A stretch of 64,000 nt of DNA, from contig NZ_JALKCV010000003.1 of NCBI RefSeq assembly GCF_023634065.1, forward strand, positions 62,001 to 126,000. Reading direction: 5' to 3'. A model generated the notes under the pieces. That model saw only the letters and a program-made list of their open reading frames with translations. It did not search any database and was not told the DNA's origin. Every line of letters starts with the position of its first letter. Within the stretch, counting starts at the first letter, position 1. The DNA comes from Microbulbifer litoralis (lineage in GTDB: Bacteria > Pseudomonadota > Gammaproteobacteria > Pseudomonadales > Cellvibrionaceae). The position numbers and the translations under genes were made by a program. Shown here one piece after another: positions 39,943-50,102 of this stretch.

Positions 39943-41253
39943 ATGACTGACGATAAATCCAAAGACACCGGGACATCGAAAGACGCCGACACCGCCGCGG
40001 AAGAAGCGGAGCCCAGGAGCAATTTCGCCAAAGCCGCCGCGGAAAAACCGGCCGCGCGGAAAAAGGGCCGCGGCTGGCTGTGGCTGCTGCTGGCGATCCT
40101 GCTGCTGGGCGGCGCCGGCACCTGGGCCTGGCTCCAGTGGCCGCAACTGCGCGGCAGCATCGGCCAGCACCTGGATTTCCTGCCGGGCTTCGCCACCGGC
40201 AAAACCGATGCGACCGGAGCGGATACCGCCGATAGCGAATCGACCGAACCGGCGGCGACAGCGGCCGACACCGAACCGGCCGCGACCGCAACACAACCGG
40301 CCACACCGACGCCAGCGCCGGCGGCCCCCTCTCAATCCACCGGCGCGCCGGAAGCCCGGCAACAGGCCGACGCCGCCCTGCGCAACCAGTTGCGCCGCCA
40401 GCAGCGCACCATCGCCCAACTGCAGCGACAGCTGGGCGAATTGCAACGCGACGTCACCGCCCAGGGCAGTCGCCTGGGCCAGCTGGGCAACGTCAGCCGC
40501 GAGGACTGGCAACTGGCGGAGGCCGACTACCTGCTGCGACTGGCCAACCAACGACTGCTGCTCGAGCGCGACAGCCGCGCCGCACTGGGACTGCTGGAGG
40601 AGGTCGATGCCATCGTCCGCGGGGTGGACCTGCCGGATCTTTACGGCGTGCGCCAGCAACTGGCCCGCGATATCGCCGCGCTCAAGCTGGTGGACAATAT
40701 CGATCGCGAGGGTATTTACCTGCGCCTGCGAGCCCTGGAAGAACAGCTGATGCGCTCCAGCATCCAGCCCGAATTCGACCTGGCGAAACGGGACGATACC
40801 GACAGCGACGCCACACAGGAAAACGCGGACGCCAGTGCCTGGCGGCGCAGCTGGAACAACTTCAGCGAATTCATGCGCGATTCCGTGCGGATCCGCGACG
40901 GCGATATCGACCCGGTGCTGCTGTCTCCCCAGAGCGAGGCCCGCTACCGCCAGAGCCTGCGCCTGAATATGGAACAGGCGCAACTGGCACTGCTGCGGGA
41001 AAACACCACCGTCTACAGGGATGCCCTCGACAGCGCGCGCCAGCTGCTGCTGGATTACGGCATCGCCAACAACCAGCGCGATGTGCTGGCGCGCGAACTG
41101 CAGCAACTCAGTGAAATGCCAATCGAGGCCGAGTTGCCGAGCCTGGCCGCCTCCCAGAGCGCCCTGCACAACTATATAGAACGCCTGCACAAGACCGGCG
41201 GTGACGACAGCAATCCGGGCAGCGCAGATGCGCCGGGGAGCGAGTCACCGTGA
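39943..41253 (+). CDS. hemX: HemX, membrane protein of the hemCDXY cluster
   Basis: A 436-residue protein with a charged cytoplasmic N-terminus, one membrane segment at about 44-66 (GWLWLLLAILLLGGAGTWAWLQW), an Ala/Thr/Pro-rich linker and a periplasmic coiled-coil region (LRRQQRTIAQLQRQLGELQRDV). Although historically labelled a methyltransferase, the sequence shows no SAM motif; it is a structural or accessory protein of unknown role. An upstream TTG (39928) is in frame; the ATG is preferred. It overlaps hemY by four bases. Confidence 0.88.
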   Translation: MTDDKSKDTGTSKDADTAAEEAEPRSNFAKAAAEKPAARKKGRGWLWLLLAILLLGGAGTWAWLQWPQLRGSIGQHLDFLPGFATGKTDATGADTADSESTEPAATAADTEPAATATQPATPTPAPAAPSQSTGAPEARQQADAALRNQLRRQQRTIAQLQRQLGELQRDVTAQGSRLGQLGNVSREDWQLAEADYLLRLANQRLLLERDSRAALGLLEEVDAIVRGVDLPDLYGVRQQLARDIAALKLVDNIDREGIYLRLRALEEQLMRSSIQPEFDLAKRDDTDSDATQENADASAWRRSWNNFSEFMRDSVRIRDGDIDPVLLSPQSEARYRQSLRLNMEQAQLALLRENTTVYRDALDSARQLLLDYGIANNQRDVLARELQQLSEMPIEAELPSLAASQSALHNYIERLHKTGGDDSNPGSADAPGSESP

Positions 41254-42491
41254 AGCGCTTTCTGTTTTCGGCACTGGCCTTCCTGCTGTTCGGCGCTTTC
41301 CTGGCGGAGATGATCCGCAGCTACCCCGGCTATATGCTGCTGGCCGTCGGCGGCAAGCGCATCGAGATGAACCTGTGGGTGGCGATCGGCGCCCTGGCGG
41401 CCGGCCTGTTGTTGCTGTTCTTCGCCATCTGGCTGCTGCGCAGCCTCTTGCGCGGCATCGGCGGCGGCGTCAGCCGCATCCGCTTCGGCCGCCAGCGGGT
41501 GGCCCGTCGGCGCCTGACCAGCGGCCTGGTGGAATTTATGGAGGGCAACTGGTCCCGCGCCCGCCGCCAACTGCTGAAAAGCGCCCCCCGCTCCGAGGCG
41601 CCGCTGATCAACTACCTGGCCGCCGCGCGCAGCGCTTTCGAACTCGGCTACCGGGACGAGGCCAATGAACTGCTGGCCAAGGCCGAAGCCAGCGGCGAGG
41701 ACACCCGCCTCGCGGTAGCCCTGAGTCAGGCCCGCATGCAGCTGCTCGACAAACACTACGAACAGTGCATCGCCAGCCTGGAGCGCGCCAAACAGGTGGA
41801 ACCCAGGCACCCGGCGCTACTGCAGTTGTTGAAACAGGCCTACTACCGGCTGGGCGACTGGAACGGTCTGCGGGAGCTGCTGCCGCAACTGGAAAAGCAC
41901 TCCAATATGCGCGAGGAGGAGCTGCAGCAGCTGGAACTCGAGGTCTACCAGCACCAACTCGGGGACGCCGCCAGCCGCCGCGATGCGGAAAAGCTGCGGG
42001 AAGTCTGGAACAGCCTCAACGGCCGCTGGCAACGCAACCTGGAACTGCGCTGTCTCTACGCCCGGCAACTGCACGAGATCGGCGACGATGCCGAGGCGGA
42101 AAAGCAGTTGCGCTGGGTATTGAACCGCGAGTGGCGCCCGCAGATGGCGCGCCTCTATGGTTGCCTGACCGGCGCCGATGCCGCCGCGCAGCTGACTGTG
42201 GCCGAAGGCTGGCAGAAGGAATACGGGGAAAACGCCGACCTGCTCACCTGCCTGGGCCGCCTATGCCTGCAAAACCAGCTGTGGGGCAAGGCGCGGCAGT
42301 ATTTCGAAAAGAGCCTGTTGCTGCGCTCGGATCCCGCCACCTCGGCGGAACTGGCGCGGCTGCTGTACGCGCTGGGGGAAAAGGAACAGGCATCGGAACT
42401 CTACAAGGAGGGGCTGATCCAGGCGGTCGCCGACCTGCCGCAACTGCCGCTGCCGGGGCGGGAAAAGCCGCTGCTCGATACCGGTACCTGA
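41250..42491 (+). CDS. hemY: HemY, TPR-containing membrane protein
   Basis: A 413-residue protein with two N-terminal membrane segments (about 4-25 and 42-66) and TPR-like helical repeats through the rest (LYARQLHEIGDDAEAEKQLRWVL and similar). It belongs to the proteobacterial HemY family, which is unrelated to the Bacillus protoporphyrinogen oxidase of the same name. The GTG start is inside the GTGA overlap with hemX. Confidence 0.9.
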   Translation: MKRFLFSALAFLLFGAFLAEMIRSYPGYMLLAVGGKRIEMNLWVAIGALAAGLLLLFFAIWLLRSLLRGIGGGVSRIRFGRQRVARRRLTSGLVEFMEGNWSRARRQLLKSAPRSEAPLINYLAAARSAFELGYRDEANELLAKAEASGEDTRLAVALSQARMQLLDKHYEQCIASLERAKQVEPRHPALLQLLKQAYYRLGDWNGLRELLPQLEKHSNMREEELQQLELEVYQHQLGDAASRRDAEKLREVWNSLNGRWQRNLELRCLYARQLHEIGDDAEAEKQLRWVLNREWRPQMARLYGCLTGADAAAQLTVAEGWQKEYGENADLLTCLGRLCLQNQLWGKARQYFEKSLLLRSDPATSAELARLLYALGEKEQASELYKEGLIQAVADLPQLPLPGREKPLLDTGT

Positions 42492-42500
42492 GCCCGCGCG

Positions 42501-42671
42501 TCACGCCTCCCGCTCCAGCAGCAAGGTGTAGGACATTACCATGCGGTTGCTGCCGACCTGGCGTATGCGCCAACCATCGCGGTTCAGCCCGGCGATCTTT
42601 TCGTTCAACGCCGCCAGATCCACCTGGCTGCCCCAAAAACTGCGCTTGCGAAATTCGACTATTTTCTGCAC
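42501..42671 (-). CDS. Small conserved-looking protein, 56 aa
   Basis: A short minus-strand frame between hemY and the hydrolase gene encodes 56 residues beginning with a GTG: (M)QKIVEFRKRSFWGSQVDLA, then LNEKIAGLNRDGWRIRQV and MSYTLLLEREA. AGGGGA lies 6-7 nt upstream of the GTG. The LN-x-x-x-x-x-GWR-x-x-x-V pattern resembles DUF4177-type small proteins. The plausible ribosome site and protein-like composition make it likely to be real. Function unknown. Confidence 0.6.
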   Translation of the reverse strand: MQKIVEFRKRSFWGSQVDLAALNEKIAGLNRDGWRIRQVGSNRMVMSYTLLLEREA

Positions 42672-42809
42672 TGGCACTCCCCTTGCCTGACTCCCCTACC
42701 CGATGCGACGGAAGCGCGGCCCCGTGCGACAGGCGCAACCGATCGGTAAGGGGCTGTTGGTACTATCGGCAGATACAGAATTCAACCCGTTGAAAGTGGA
42801 GGAGACACC

Positions 42810-43823
42810 ATGTCGATGTCCGGGACTTTTCGCCTGCTGGCCGCGTCACTGCTACTGGCCAGCCAATTCGCATTCGGCGGGGTCGATGTCGCGCCGCAGG
42901 ACGCCACACTGAGTGATTACGACTACCCCTATCCGGTAAAGACCTTCCCGCTGCGGGCCCAGCAACAATCCCTGACCATGGCCTATATGGATATTCCACC
43001 GGCAGAATCGGCGAAGACCCTCGGCACCGTGCTGCTGCTCCACGGCAAGAATTTTTCCGGCGCCTACTGGAAAGACACCATCGAAGCGCTGACCCGACAG
43101 GGCTACCGCGTGATCGCCCCGGACCAGGTCGGTTTCGGCAAATCCAGTAAGCCGGCTCCTTTCCAGTACAGTTTCCAAGGTCTCGCCGCCAATACCCGGG
43201 CCCTGCTAGACAAACTGGATGTCGACAAGGTCGTCGTCGCCGGCCACTCCATGGGCGGAATGCTCGCCAGCCGCTTTGCATTGATGTATCCGGACACGGT
43301 GGAAAAACTGGTATTGATCAACCCGATCGGCCTGGAGGACTGGAAACGCTCTGTGCCCTACCAGCCGCTGGACGAGGCCTTTGCCGGCGAAAAGTCGCAG
43401 ACACCGGCCAAGGTGAAAAGCTATATGACCCGCGCCTATTTCGATGGCAATTGGAAGGAAAAGTACCAACCGCTGCTGGACCTGCAGGCCGGCTGGACCA
43501 TCGGACCGGACGCGGAGCGCATCGCCGCCGTCGATGCGCTGACCTCGGAAATGGTCTTCACCCAGCCGGTGCTGTATGAATTCGCCGATATCCGGACGCC
43601 GACGCTGCTGATCATCGGCACCCGCGACCGCACCGCCATCGGCGCCAATCGCGCACCGGAATCGGTACGCACAAAACTGGGACGCTATGACCAACTGGGT
43701 GAAAAAACCGCGCAGGCGATTCCCGACGCGCGGCTGGTCGAACTGGACGATATCGGCCACGTACCGCAATTCGAGGATTTCGACCGCTATATGGCCGCGT
43801 TCAGCGCATTCCTGCAGCAGTAG
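42810..43823 (+). CDS. Secreted alpha/beta hydrolase
   Basis: A 337-residue precursor with a signal peptide (about 1-22, ASQFAFG). It has an alpha/beta-hydrolase fold: oxyanion region [10 protein letters not shown], nucleophile elbow GHSMGG (Ser147), acid in IIGTRDRTA and catalytic His in [16 protein letters not shown] precedes the ATG. The substrate is not evident; relatives include epoxide hydrolases and haloalkane dehalogenase-like esterases, but no diagnostic residue decides. It stands alone, with its 3' end 21 bp from the opposing serine hydrolase locus. Confidence 0.85.
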   Translation: MSMSGTFRLLAASLLLASQFAFGGVDVAPQDATLSDYDYPYPVKTFPLRAQQQSLTMAYMDIPPAESAKTLGTVLLLHGKNFSGAYWKDTIEALTRQGYRVIAPDQVGFGKSSKPAPFQYSFQGLAANTRALLDKLDVDKVVVAGHSMGGMLASRFALMYPDTVEKLVLINPIGLEDWKRSVPYQPLDEAFAGEKSQTPAKVKSYMTRAYFDGNWKEKYQPLLDLQAGWTIGPDAERIAAVDALTSEMVFTQPVLYEFADIRTPTLLIIGTRDRTAIGANRAPESVRTKLGRYDQLGEKTAQAIPDARLVELDDIGHVPQFEDFDRYMAAFSAFLQQ

Positions 43824-43844
43824 GTTTTCCGGCTGCGGCCCCCG

Positions 43845-45717
43845 TCAGGCCCACAGCCGGATACCGATCACGCCGTAACCGAGCAGGTACAGCGCCACCA
43901 GCAGGTTAAGCAGGATCAGCGCCGTGGAGTGATACTTTACCAGGCGGTTGATCCGGCTCCCGCGGTGGCGGAACCAGATGTGCAGGCTCCACAGCGCACA
44001 GGCAAAAAAGGCGATGCTGCCGGCAAATACCATCAGGCTCGGCAAACTGACCCTGCCGGCCAGCGCATAGGGGGCATCGCTGGCCATTGCCATTTTCACC
44101 CCCAGCAGCGCAACGAGCGCGGCAGCCAGGGTCAGCAGCGGCCAGACCCGTATCGCTACAGCCGCGCCGCGCGGTATTCTGCCCAGCCAGTAGCGCGGCA
44201 GCCAGATCGGCACAAATGCCAGTGCCACCAGCGCACACACCAGCCAGGCCACCGCCAGCAGCGGCGGACCATAGGCGCCGACCGCGCCGATTTTTTGCAG
44301 CGCCTGCGGCCCGTAGTGCAGCAGTGCCCCCGCAGTGGGATCTTCAACCCGCACCAATGCCACCCTGCCGGTGGAACGCTGCAGGAAATTGTCGCCCGCT
44401 CCAGGAACCAGCACCCGCGGCGGCGCGCCCAGAAGCGGCCCGATCGAGGCGCCGTCCGCCCCCACCTGCAGCATCCAGGGCAGCAGCCCGGCGAGAAACT
44501 CCGCGGATTGCATCACTGGGCTGACAAGCCGGTAGTGGCCACTCAGCGCCCGGTCCGCGTCGGTAATCTCCCGCTCGGGCGCTACCGGCGCCGCGGACTT
44601 GTCGCGGCTCCAGTAGTCGGCGATCAACCGGTGTATCTCCGCCGCTACCGGGCCGCCGCTGTTGGCCAGCACGATATACGCGGCCCCGGTTTGCGGATCG
44701 TAGGCCAGCAGCGAGCTGGCCCCCGGCAGGCCGCCCTCGTGGCCGTGAAACACAACACCTTTGCGGTGGAAAACGGTGTTGCCCAGCCCCCAGGACAACT
44801 GCAGCCCCGCCTTTGCGGCCAGTGTCTGCCGTGGTGTCTCGCTGCGCGCAACCGAGTCTGCGGACAGCAGCTGCGTTTCGCCGACGCGGCCGCGATCCAG
44901 CAGCATCCGCGCAAATCGCACCATATTCGTCCAGACTGCTGTGCATACCGCCGGCGGCCCGGTTGTTGAGATGCCAGTAGGGCAGCTCCCGCCCACGGCG
45001 ATACTGCACCGCGGCGTTGCTGCGGTAGTCGTCGCTGTAGAAAAAGCCCGTCGCCGTCATGCCCAACGGGTCCAGCAACTGCTCCCGCACAAAGGCCTCA
45101 TAGCTGGGCGCACCGGAGACCTTCTCGACGATATAGGCGGCCAGCAGCGGCCCGGTGTTGTTGTAGGCAGTACGGCTGCCCGGTGCCCAACGGCTGACAC
45201 GCGAGTGCGGGTGCAGCGCCAGTGTCTCGCGGATGGACAGCGGCCCGGCCCCACTGCCGATCTGCTCCACAAAGTGCGGCGCGTCCCAGCCGCTGCTGTG
45301 ATTGAGCAGATGTACCAGGCGCAGCGGATGCGTATCTTCCCAGGGATTGTCGAATACGATTTCCGGGGCCAGCGTCGCCACGCGCTCGTCCAGCTTCAAC
45401 CGCCCCTGCTCCTGCAGGCGCAGTACCGCCAGGCTGACAAACATCTTCGAGATGGAGCCGATACGGAAGCGGGTGTCGGCGGTGACCGGACGCCGCGTAT
45501 CGATATCCGCCAGACCCGACGAGTGCCGCCAGACTTCGCCGTCGGGTTTCAGCAGCGCCACGGCAACGCCCGGTGTCTTGCGGTGGGCCGCCAGCCTGTC
45601 GATGGCGTCCGCGAGTTGCGCCAGGGTCTCGATTGGCGGCGCCCGGTCCGCACCGGTCGCCGCAGCGGGGCCGGCCAGCAGTATCCAAACAATCAACAGC
45701 GAAATCAGTCGGCACAT
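43845..45717 (-). pseudogene. Serine hydrolase (class C beta-lactamase-like) with membrane domain, frameshifted
   Basis: Two overlapping frames together encode one protein of about 623 residues: signal peptide (1-20), a beta-lactamase/D-alanyl-D-alanine carboxypeptidase-like domain with SxxK at Ser88-Lys91 (SISK), YxN at Tyr185 (YNN) and HxG-like GHEGG, then a C-terminal region with about five membrane segments. The frame changes around 44928: the first frame reads GGMHSSLDEYG where homologues would continue SLDxMVRFARML, which is intact in the second frame (NMVRFARML). Removing one G from the coding strand restores the full protein. It is either a recent pseudogene or a base-call error. It is divergent from the CadC-like regulator. 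Confidence 0.8.
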
Positions 45718-45826
45718 TTTTGGGAGTTCCTTTTTATTTTCGGATGGCGTGGTCGCTGCCGGTCGCGCAGCGCCTGTGTTTTAATGAGCCGGGATACCGC
45801 ACCGCCGTTGGGTGGGCAAAGAGAAC

Positions 45827-45879
45827 TTTGTGAAGGTTTGTGACCGGCGTCCGCCGCGGCCCGGTCACAGCCGGTCACA
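45827..45879. promoter_or_regulatory. Ordered operator-like repeat array between serine hydrolase and CadC-like gene
   Basis: Two TTTGTGA units 10 bp apart (45827-45833, 45837-45843) face two CCGGTCACA units 10 bp apart (45861-45869, 45871-45879). The inner members form a dyad TGTGACCGG/CCGGTCACA. The set lies 18-70 bp before the regulator GTG and within 165 bp of the hydrolase start. Helically phased direct repeats are typical of OmpR/ToxR-type binding sites, so autoregulation and control of the hydrolase are plausible. Confidence 0.5.
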
Positions 45880-45896
45880 CGACGTAACTTATTGAC

Positions 45897-47957
45897 GTGA
45901 AAGATAAAAATAAAAGATCGCCGGAAGCCCCATGGCACGTCCGCATCGGTGATTTCCTGTTCGACCCGGCGGCGGGCAGGCTCCGCGATTGCGGCGGCGG
46001 AACGGAAACCGGGCTGGAGCCCCAGGTGGCGGAATTCCTGGCGCTGCTGGTTCGCCACGCCGGCGAAACCGTCGGCCGCGAGCAGATCAACCGGGAAATC
46101 TGGCGCGGCCGGGTGGTCGGCGACGATGCCATCCGGGCCGTGGTCAGGAAGCTGCGCGATGCGCTCGGCGACGACGCCCGCAACCCGCGCTATGTCAGGA
46201 CCCTGCCGCTGAAAGGATACAGCCTGATCGCCGAGTGCCGGCTGGAGAGCGGGGCCCGTACAGGCAGGCGCAATATCGCTATCGCAATCGCTGTACTGGC
46301 GGCAATTCTGCTGATCGGCGTTTCGATGTCGGCGCATTTCGACAGGCGGCCATCCAGCACCGCCGCCATCGAGAGCCTGACCGATATACCCGGCTCCGAG
46401 CTCGGCCCCGACTTCAACCCACTGACGCGCCGCCTGCTGTTTTCACAGCGGGCCAACAAGGACGATCTGTTGCAGCTGTACACCAAGGACCTGGACAGCG
46501 GACGCGTCCAGCGGCTGACCTGGGACGCCGCCAACTACGCCAATGCGCACTGGTCGCCGGACGGCCAGGCACTCGTCTACACCCGCAGTGCGGCCGGTGA
46601 CAGGGCACATTTTCTCGCCCGCTTCGATCCGCAACAGGGCATTCTCGACCCGCGGCCGCTGCCCGCCGCAACGACTGCCGACAAATACCTGCTGGACTGG
46701 TCCGGGACCCGGCGCGCCGTCTACCTGAACGACGAGTACCGCCCCGGGGCGCCCCGCGGCATCTGGCGGCTGGATCTGGACAGCGGCCAGATAGAGCAGT
46801 TGACGGCACCGAGCGTGGAAGGGGTGGGCGATTTTTTTGCGCGGGAATCCGCCGACGGCCGCTGGTTGGCACTGCTGCGCGCCGTGGAGCCGGGCAAGCG
46901 GGAACTGCTAGTGGTCGACAACGCCACCGGTACGCTGCTGCACAGCCGTATACTGCCGGGGCACCCGGACCGGCTCGCGTGGCGCGCCGATGGCGAGGGG
47001 CTGGCACTGTCGAGCTTCGACGGCCAACTGCTGGAATACCGCCTGGCCGAAGACCGCTTCGCGGCACTGCCAAACCCCAGCCGCAATATCAACGATGTCT
47101 TCTTCCAGTGCGGCGCCCACTGCTATTTCATGCGCCGGCACAACGGCAATTTTCTCGACCTGCAGGAGTCACCCGACCCGTTTGACGGCGAGCCACTGAT
47201 GTCCGGCGATCATTTCGACCTGCCCGGTGCCGAGGACTTCCCGCTCTACGGCGGGGATGGCGACAGCCTGTTTTTTGTCTCGCGCCGCGAGGGTGCGCAG
47301 TTGCTGCAACGGCAGGTCGGGAATAACGATGCCGAGACGCTGTTGTCACTGCCGGCTGGCGCAAGCGTCAAGTCACTGGCTCTCGCGCCCGGCGATCACT
47401 ACCTGGCCGGCATCCTCGGCAAGCGGGCTTTTCTGTTCGATATCGAGACGCGGCGAATGCGCTACCTGAGCACGGAAGTCGAGTCCGCCGGCCCGCCCGG
47501 CTGGAGTGCCGATGGCAGCGCGGTACTCTATTCGAAAACCGAGAAGGGGCGGCCGACGCTGTACCGCCATGAGATCGCCAGCGATCGCCGCACGCCGCTG
47601 ATCGCGGGCTATATCGCGGCACAGGCACTGACGGATTCCCGACTGCTGGCGGTGGATGCGGCACAGCGCGCCTGGCTGCTCGACGGCGATACTGTGGTAC
47701 GCCAGGTCGCCACCCTGCCCGCTGTAATTCCCAATCGCTGGCAGGTCGAGCGGGGTTGGCTCTACTACACCGAACACCGTGGCAACGATGCCTATATGAC
47801 CCGGCTCCGCCTCGAAGACGGCCGGAAACAGCGCAAACTGCTGGCGAAAAACCGTTTTCGCCTCAATTTTGATCTCCACCCGCAGGGGGCGCGCATGATC
47901 GCCGTGCGCTCACTGCTCGCCGAGAGCGACCTGGTGCAGGTGTCTTTCGACCAGTAG
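45897..47957 (+). CDS. ToxR/CadC-type transmembrane transcriptional regulator
   Basis: A 686-residue protein with an N-terminal OmpR-type winged helix (about 14-110: FLFDPAAGRLRD, ETVGREQINREIWRG, AIRAVVRKLRDALGD, YVRTLPLKGYSLIA), one membrane segment (about 124-145) and a large periplasmic part with TolB/PD40-like beta-propeller repeats (ANAHWSPDGQALVYTR, PGWSADGSAVLYSK). This layout senses an extracytoplasmic signal and binds DNA directly. The signal is unknown. The GTG start has no clear Shine-Dalgarno. It is divergent from the serine hydrolase, its likely target. Confidence 0.88.
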   Translation: MKDKNKRSPEAPWHVRIGDFLFDPAAGRLRDCGGGTETGLEPQVAEFLALLVRHAGETVGREQINREIWRGRVVGDDAIRAVVRKLRDALGDDARNPRYVRTLPLKGYSLIAECRLESGARTGRRNIAIAIAVLAAILLIGVSMSAHFDRRPSSTAAIESLTDIPGSELGPDFNPLTRRLLFSQRANKDDLLQLYTKDLDSGRVQRLTWDAANYANAHWSPDGQALVYTRSAAGDRAHFLARFDPQQGILDPRPLPAATTADKYLLDWSGTRRAVYLNDEYRPGAPRGIWRLDLDSGQIEQLTAPSVEGVGDFFARESADGRWLALLRAVEPGKRELLVVDNATGTLLHSRILPGHPDRLAWRADGEGLALSSFDGQLLEYRLAEDRFAALPNPSRNINDVFFQCGAHCYFMRRHNGNFLDLQESPDPFDGEPLMSGDHFDLPGAEDFPLYGGDGDSLFFVSRREGAQLLQRQVGNNDAETLLSLPAGASVKSLALAPGDHYLAGILGKRAFLFDIETRRMRYLSTEVESAGPPGWSADGSAVLYSKTEKGRPTLYRHEIASDRRTPLIAGYIAAQALTDSRLLAVDAAQRAWLLDGDTVVRQVATLPAVIPNRWQVERGWLYYTEHRGNDAYMTRLRLEDGRKQRKLLAKNRFRLNFDLHPQGARMIAVRSLLAESDLVQVSFDQ

Positions 47958-47985
47958 GCCGTATGGGAAGTTCGCAAAAAGCACA

Positions 47986-48471
47986 CTAATCGCTTCCGGC
48001 CAGGTCCCGCAGTGCCTGTCCCGCCAGCCGGTAGCCGATCCACTCGCTCTGCGGTTTTGCCCCCAGCGATTCATAGAAATCGATCGCCGGCCGGTTCCAG
48101 TCCAGTACGCTCCACTCGAAACGGCCGCAGTCCCGCTCCACCGCAATCTGCGCCAGCCGTTTCAGCAGTGCCCTGCCCGCACCGCAGCCGCGCGCCCCGG
48201 GCGTTACGTAGAGGTCCTCCAGATAGAGGCCGTTTTTGCCCAGCCAGGTGGAGTAGTTGAAAAAGTAGACCGCGAAGCCGATCGGTTCGCCGCCTCGCTC
48301 ACAGATCAACGCCCGGGTACTGGAACCATCGCCAAAAATGGATTCGGCGATCATCTGCTCCGTCGCCCGCACCTCGTGTTCGGCTTTCTCGTAAATGGCC
48401 AGCTCGCGCACGAAGCGCAGTATCAGCGCCACGTCTTCGACCACGGCCGCGCGTATCGACAGTTCCGACAT
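47986..48471 (-). CDS. GNAT family N-acetyltransferase
   Basis: A 161-residue protein with a GNAT fold. The acetyl-CoA loop is in YLEDLYVTPGARGCGAGRALLKRLAQIA, and the C-terminal core is WSVLDWNRPAIDFYESLGA. The N-terminal AAVVEDVALILRFVRELAIYEKA resembles the diamine (spermidine/thialysine) acetyltransferase subgroup; the substrate is not proved. The ATG at 48471 has GGGGGG just upstream and starts 12 bp after ubiD, so the two are probably co-transcribed. Confidence 0.88.
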   Translation of the reverse strand: MSELSIRAAVVEDVALILRFVRELAIYEKAEHEVRATEQMIAESIFGDGSSTRALICERGGEPIGFAVYFFNYSTWLGKNGLYLEDLYVTPGARGCGAGRALLKRLAQIAVERDCGRFEWSVLDWNRPAIDFYESLGAKPQSEWIGYRLAGQALRDLAGSD

Positions 48472-48482
48472 ATTCCCCCCAA

Positions 48483-49946
48483 TCACAGCCCCAGCTCGGG
48501 CCAGAGTTCGTCGATCCGTTTGACCACGTCCGGATCCCGCTCGATCGGCCGCCCCCACTCTCGGCTGGTCTCGCCCGGCCATTTGTTGGTGGCGTCGAAA
48601 CCGATCTTGGAGCCCAGGCCGGAGACCGGCGAGGCAAAATCCAGGTAGTCGATGGGGGTATTTTCCACCATCACCGTGTCCCGCGCCGGGTCCATGCGCG
48701 TGGTCATGGCCCAGATCACGTCTTTCCAATCCCGCGCGTTCACATCGGCGTCGGCGACAATCACAAACTTGGTGTACATAAACTGGCGCAGGAAGGACCA
48801 GACCCCCATCATCACCCGCTTGGCGTGACCGGCGTACTGCTTTTTCATCGTCACCACCGCCAGGCGGTAGGAGCAGCCCTCCGGCGGCAGGTAGAAGTCG
48901 ACGATTTCCGGAAACTGCTTTTTCAGGATCGGCACGAAGACCTCGTTCAGGGCTTCTCCCAAGACCGCCGGTTCGTCCGGTGGGCGGCCGGTGTAGGTGC
49001 TGTGGTAGATCGGGTCCCTGCGGTGGGTGATCTTCTCCACCGTGAAAACCGGGAAGCGGTCCACTTCGTTGTAGTAGCCGGTGTGGTCGCCGTAGGGGCC
49101 CTCGTCGGCCATATCGTCCGGGTGGATAAAACCCTCGAGGACATACTCGGCACTGGCGGGCACCTGCAGGTCGCTGAGGGTGGCGTCGGCCACCTCGGTC
49201 TTGTCGCCGCGCAGCAGGCCGGCGAAGGCGTATTCGGACAGGGTGTCCGGCACCGGCGTCACGGCGCCGAGGATGGTGGCCGGATCCGCACCCAGTGCCA
49301 CGGCCACCGGGTAGGGTTTGCCCGGGTTGCGCTGGCACCAGTCGCGGAAATCCAGCGCGCCGCCGCGATGCGACAGCCAGCGCATGATCAGCCGGTTGCG
49401 GCCGATCAGTTGCATGCGGTAGATGCCCAGGTTCTGGCGCTTCTTCTCCGGCCCGCGGGTGATCACCAGCGGCCAGGTGACCAGCGGCGCGGCGTCGCCG
49501 GGCCAGCAGGTCTGGATCGGCAACCGGTGCAGGTCCACATCGTCACCGGAGATCTGCTCCTGCTGGCAGGGCGCCCCCTTGATGACTTTCGGCCCCATAT
49601 TCAGCACCTGCTTGAACACCGGCAGTTTTTCCCAGGCGTCGCGCAGGTTTTCCGGCGGCTGTGGTTCCTTCAGGAAGGCCAGCAGCTCCCCCACTTCGCG
49701 CAGTTCGGCAACGCTTTCGCGGCCCATACCCAGGGCGACCCGCTCCGGGGTACCGAACAGGTTGGCGAGTACCGGCGTGTCGTGACCCACCGGGTTTTCG
49801 AACAGCAGTGCCGGGCCTCCGGCGCGCAACACGCGGTCGGCGATCTCCGTCATTTCCAGCTTGGGGTCCACGGGCTGGGGAATGCGCTTCAGCAGGCCAC
49901 GCTTTTCCAGCAGCTTGATGAAATCGCGCAGGTCTTTGTATTTCAT
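48483..49946 (-). CDS. ubiD: 4-hydroxy-3-polyprenylbenzoate decarboxylase
   Basis: A prenylated-FMN-dependent decarboxylase of ubiquinone synthesis; it needs UbiX, which is not in the window. The 487-residue protein begins [22 protein letters not shown] and has [14 protein letters not shown], the ERE-region equivalent around [26 protein letters not shown], and [14 protein letters not shown]. Length and motifs are typical. In Pseudomonas ubiD is also near rho and trxA. Confidence 0.96.
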   Translation of the reverse strand: MKYKDLRDFIKLLEKRGLLKRIPQPVDPKLEMTEIADRVLRAGGPALLFENPVGHDTPVLANLFGTPERVALGMGRESVAELREVGELLAFLKEPQPPENLRDAWEKLPVFKQVLNMGPKVIKGAPCQQEQISGDDVDLHRLPIQTCWPGDAAPLVTWPLVITRGPEKKRQNLGIYRMQLIGRNRLIMRWLSHRGGALDFRDWCQRNPGKPYPVAVALGADPATILGAVTPVPDTLSEYAFAGLLRGDKTEVADATLSDLQVPASAEYVLEGFIHPDDMADEGPYGDHTGYYNEVDRFPVFTVEKITHRRDPIYHSTYTGRPPDEPAVLGEALNEVFVPILKKQFPEIVDFYLPPEGCSYRLAVVTMKKQYAGHAKRVMMGVWSFLRQFMYTKFVIVADADVNARDWKDVIWAMTTRMDPARDTVMVENTPIDYLDFASPVSGLGSKIGFDATNKWPGETSREWGRPIERDPDVVKRIDELWPELGL

Positions 49947-50050
49947 ACCGTTCCCGACATCGGATTCAAATCCGTGCCAGTGTAAAACAGTGGGAACAAA
50001 ATGGGGAATGGCACCCCGCGGTCGGGGAGCAAAAAGAAGGGGAAGTTTGT

Positions 50051-50080
50051 AAAACGACTGCGGCGGATGCCGCAGCCGTC
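50051..50080 (-). terminator. Terminator of the RRM protein gene
   Basis: On the minus strand, about 22 bp after the stop, an 11-bp stem (ACGGCTGCGGC with GCCGCAGTCGT, one G-T pair, ATCC loop) is followed by TTTT. The T-tract is short, so efficiency may be modest. Confidence 0.6.
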
Positions 50081-50102
50081 AAATTCTCAAGCTGCCAGCA
50101 GC

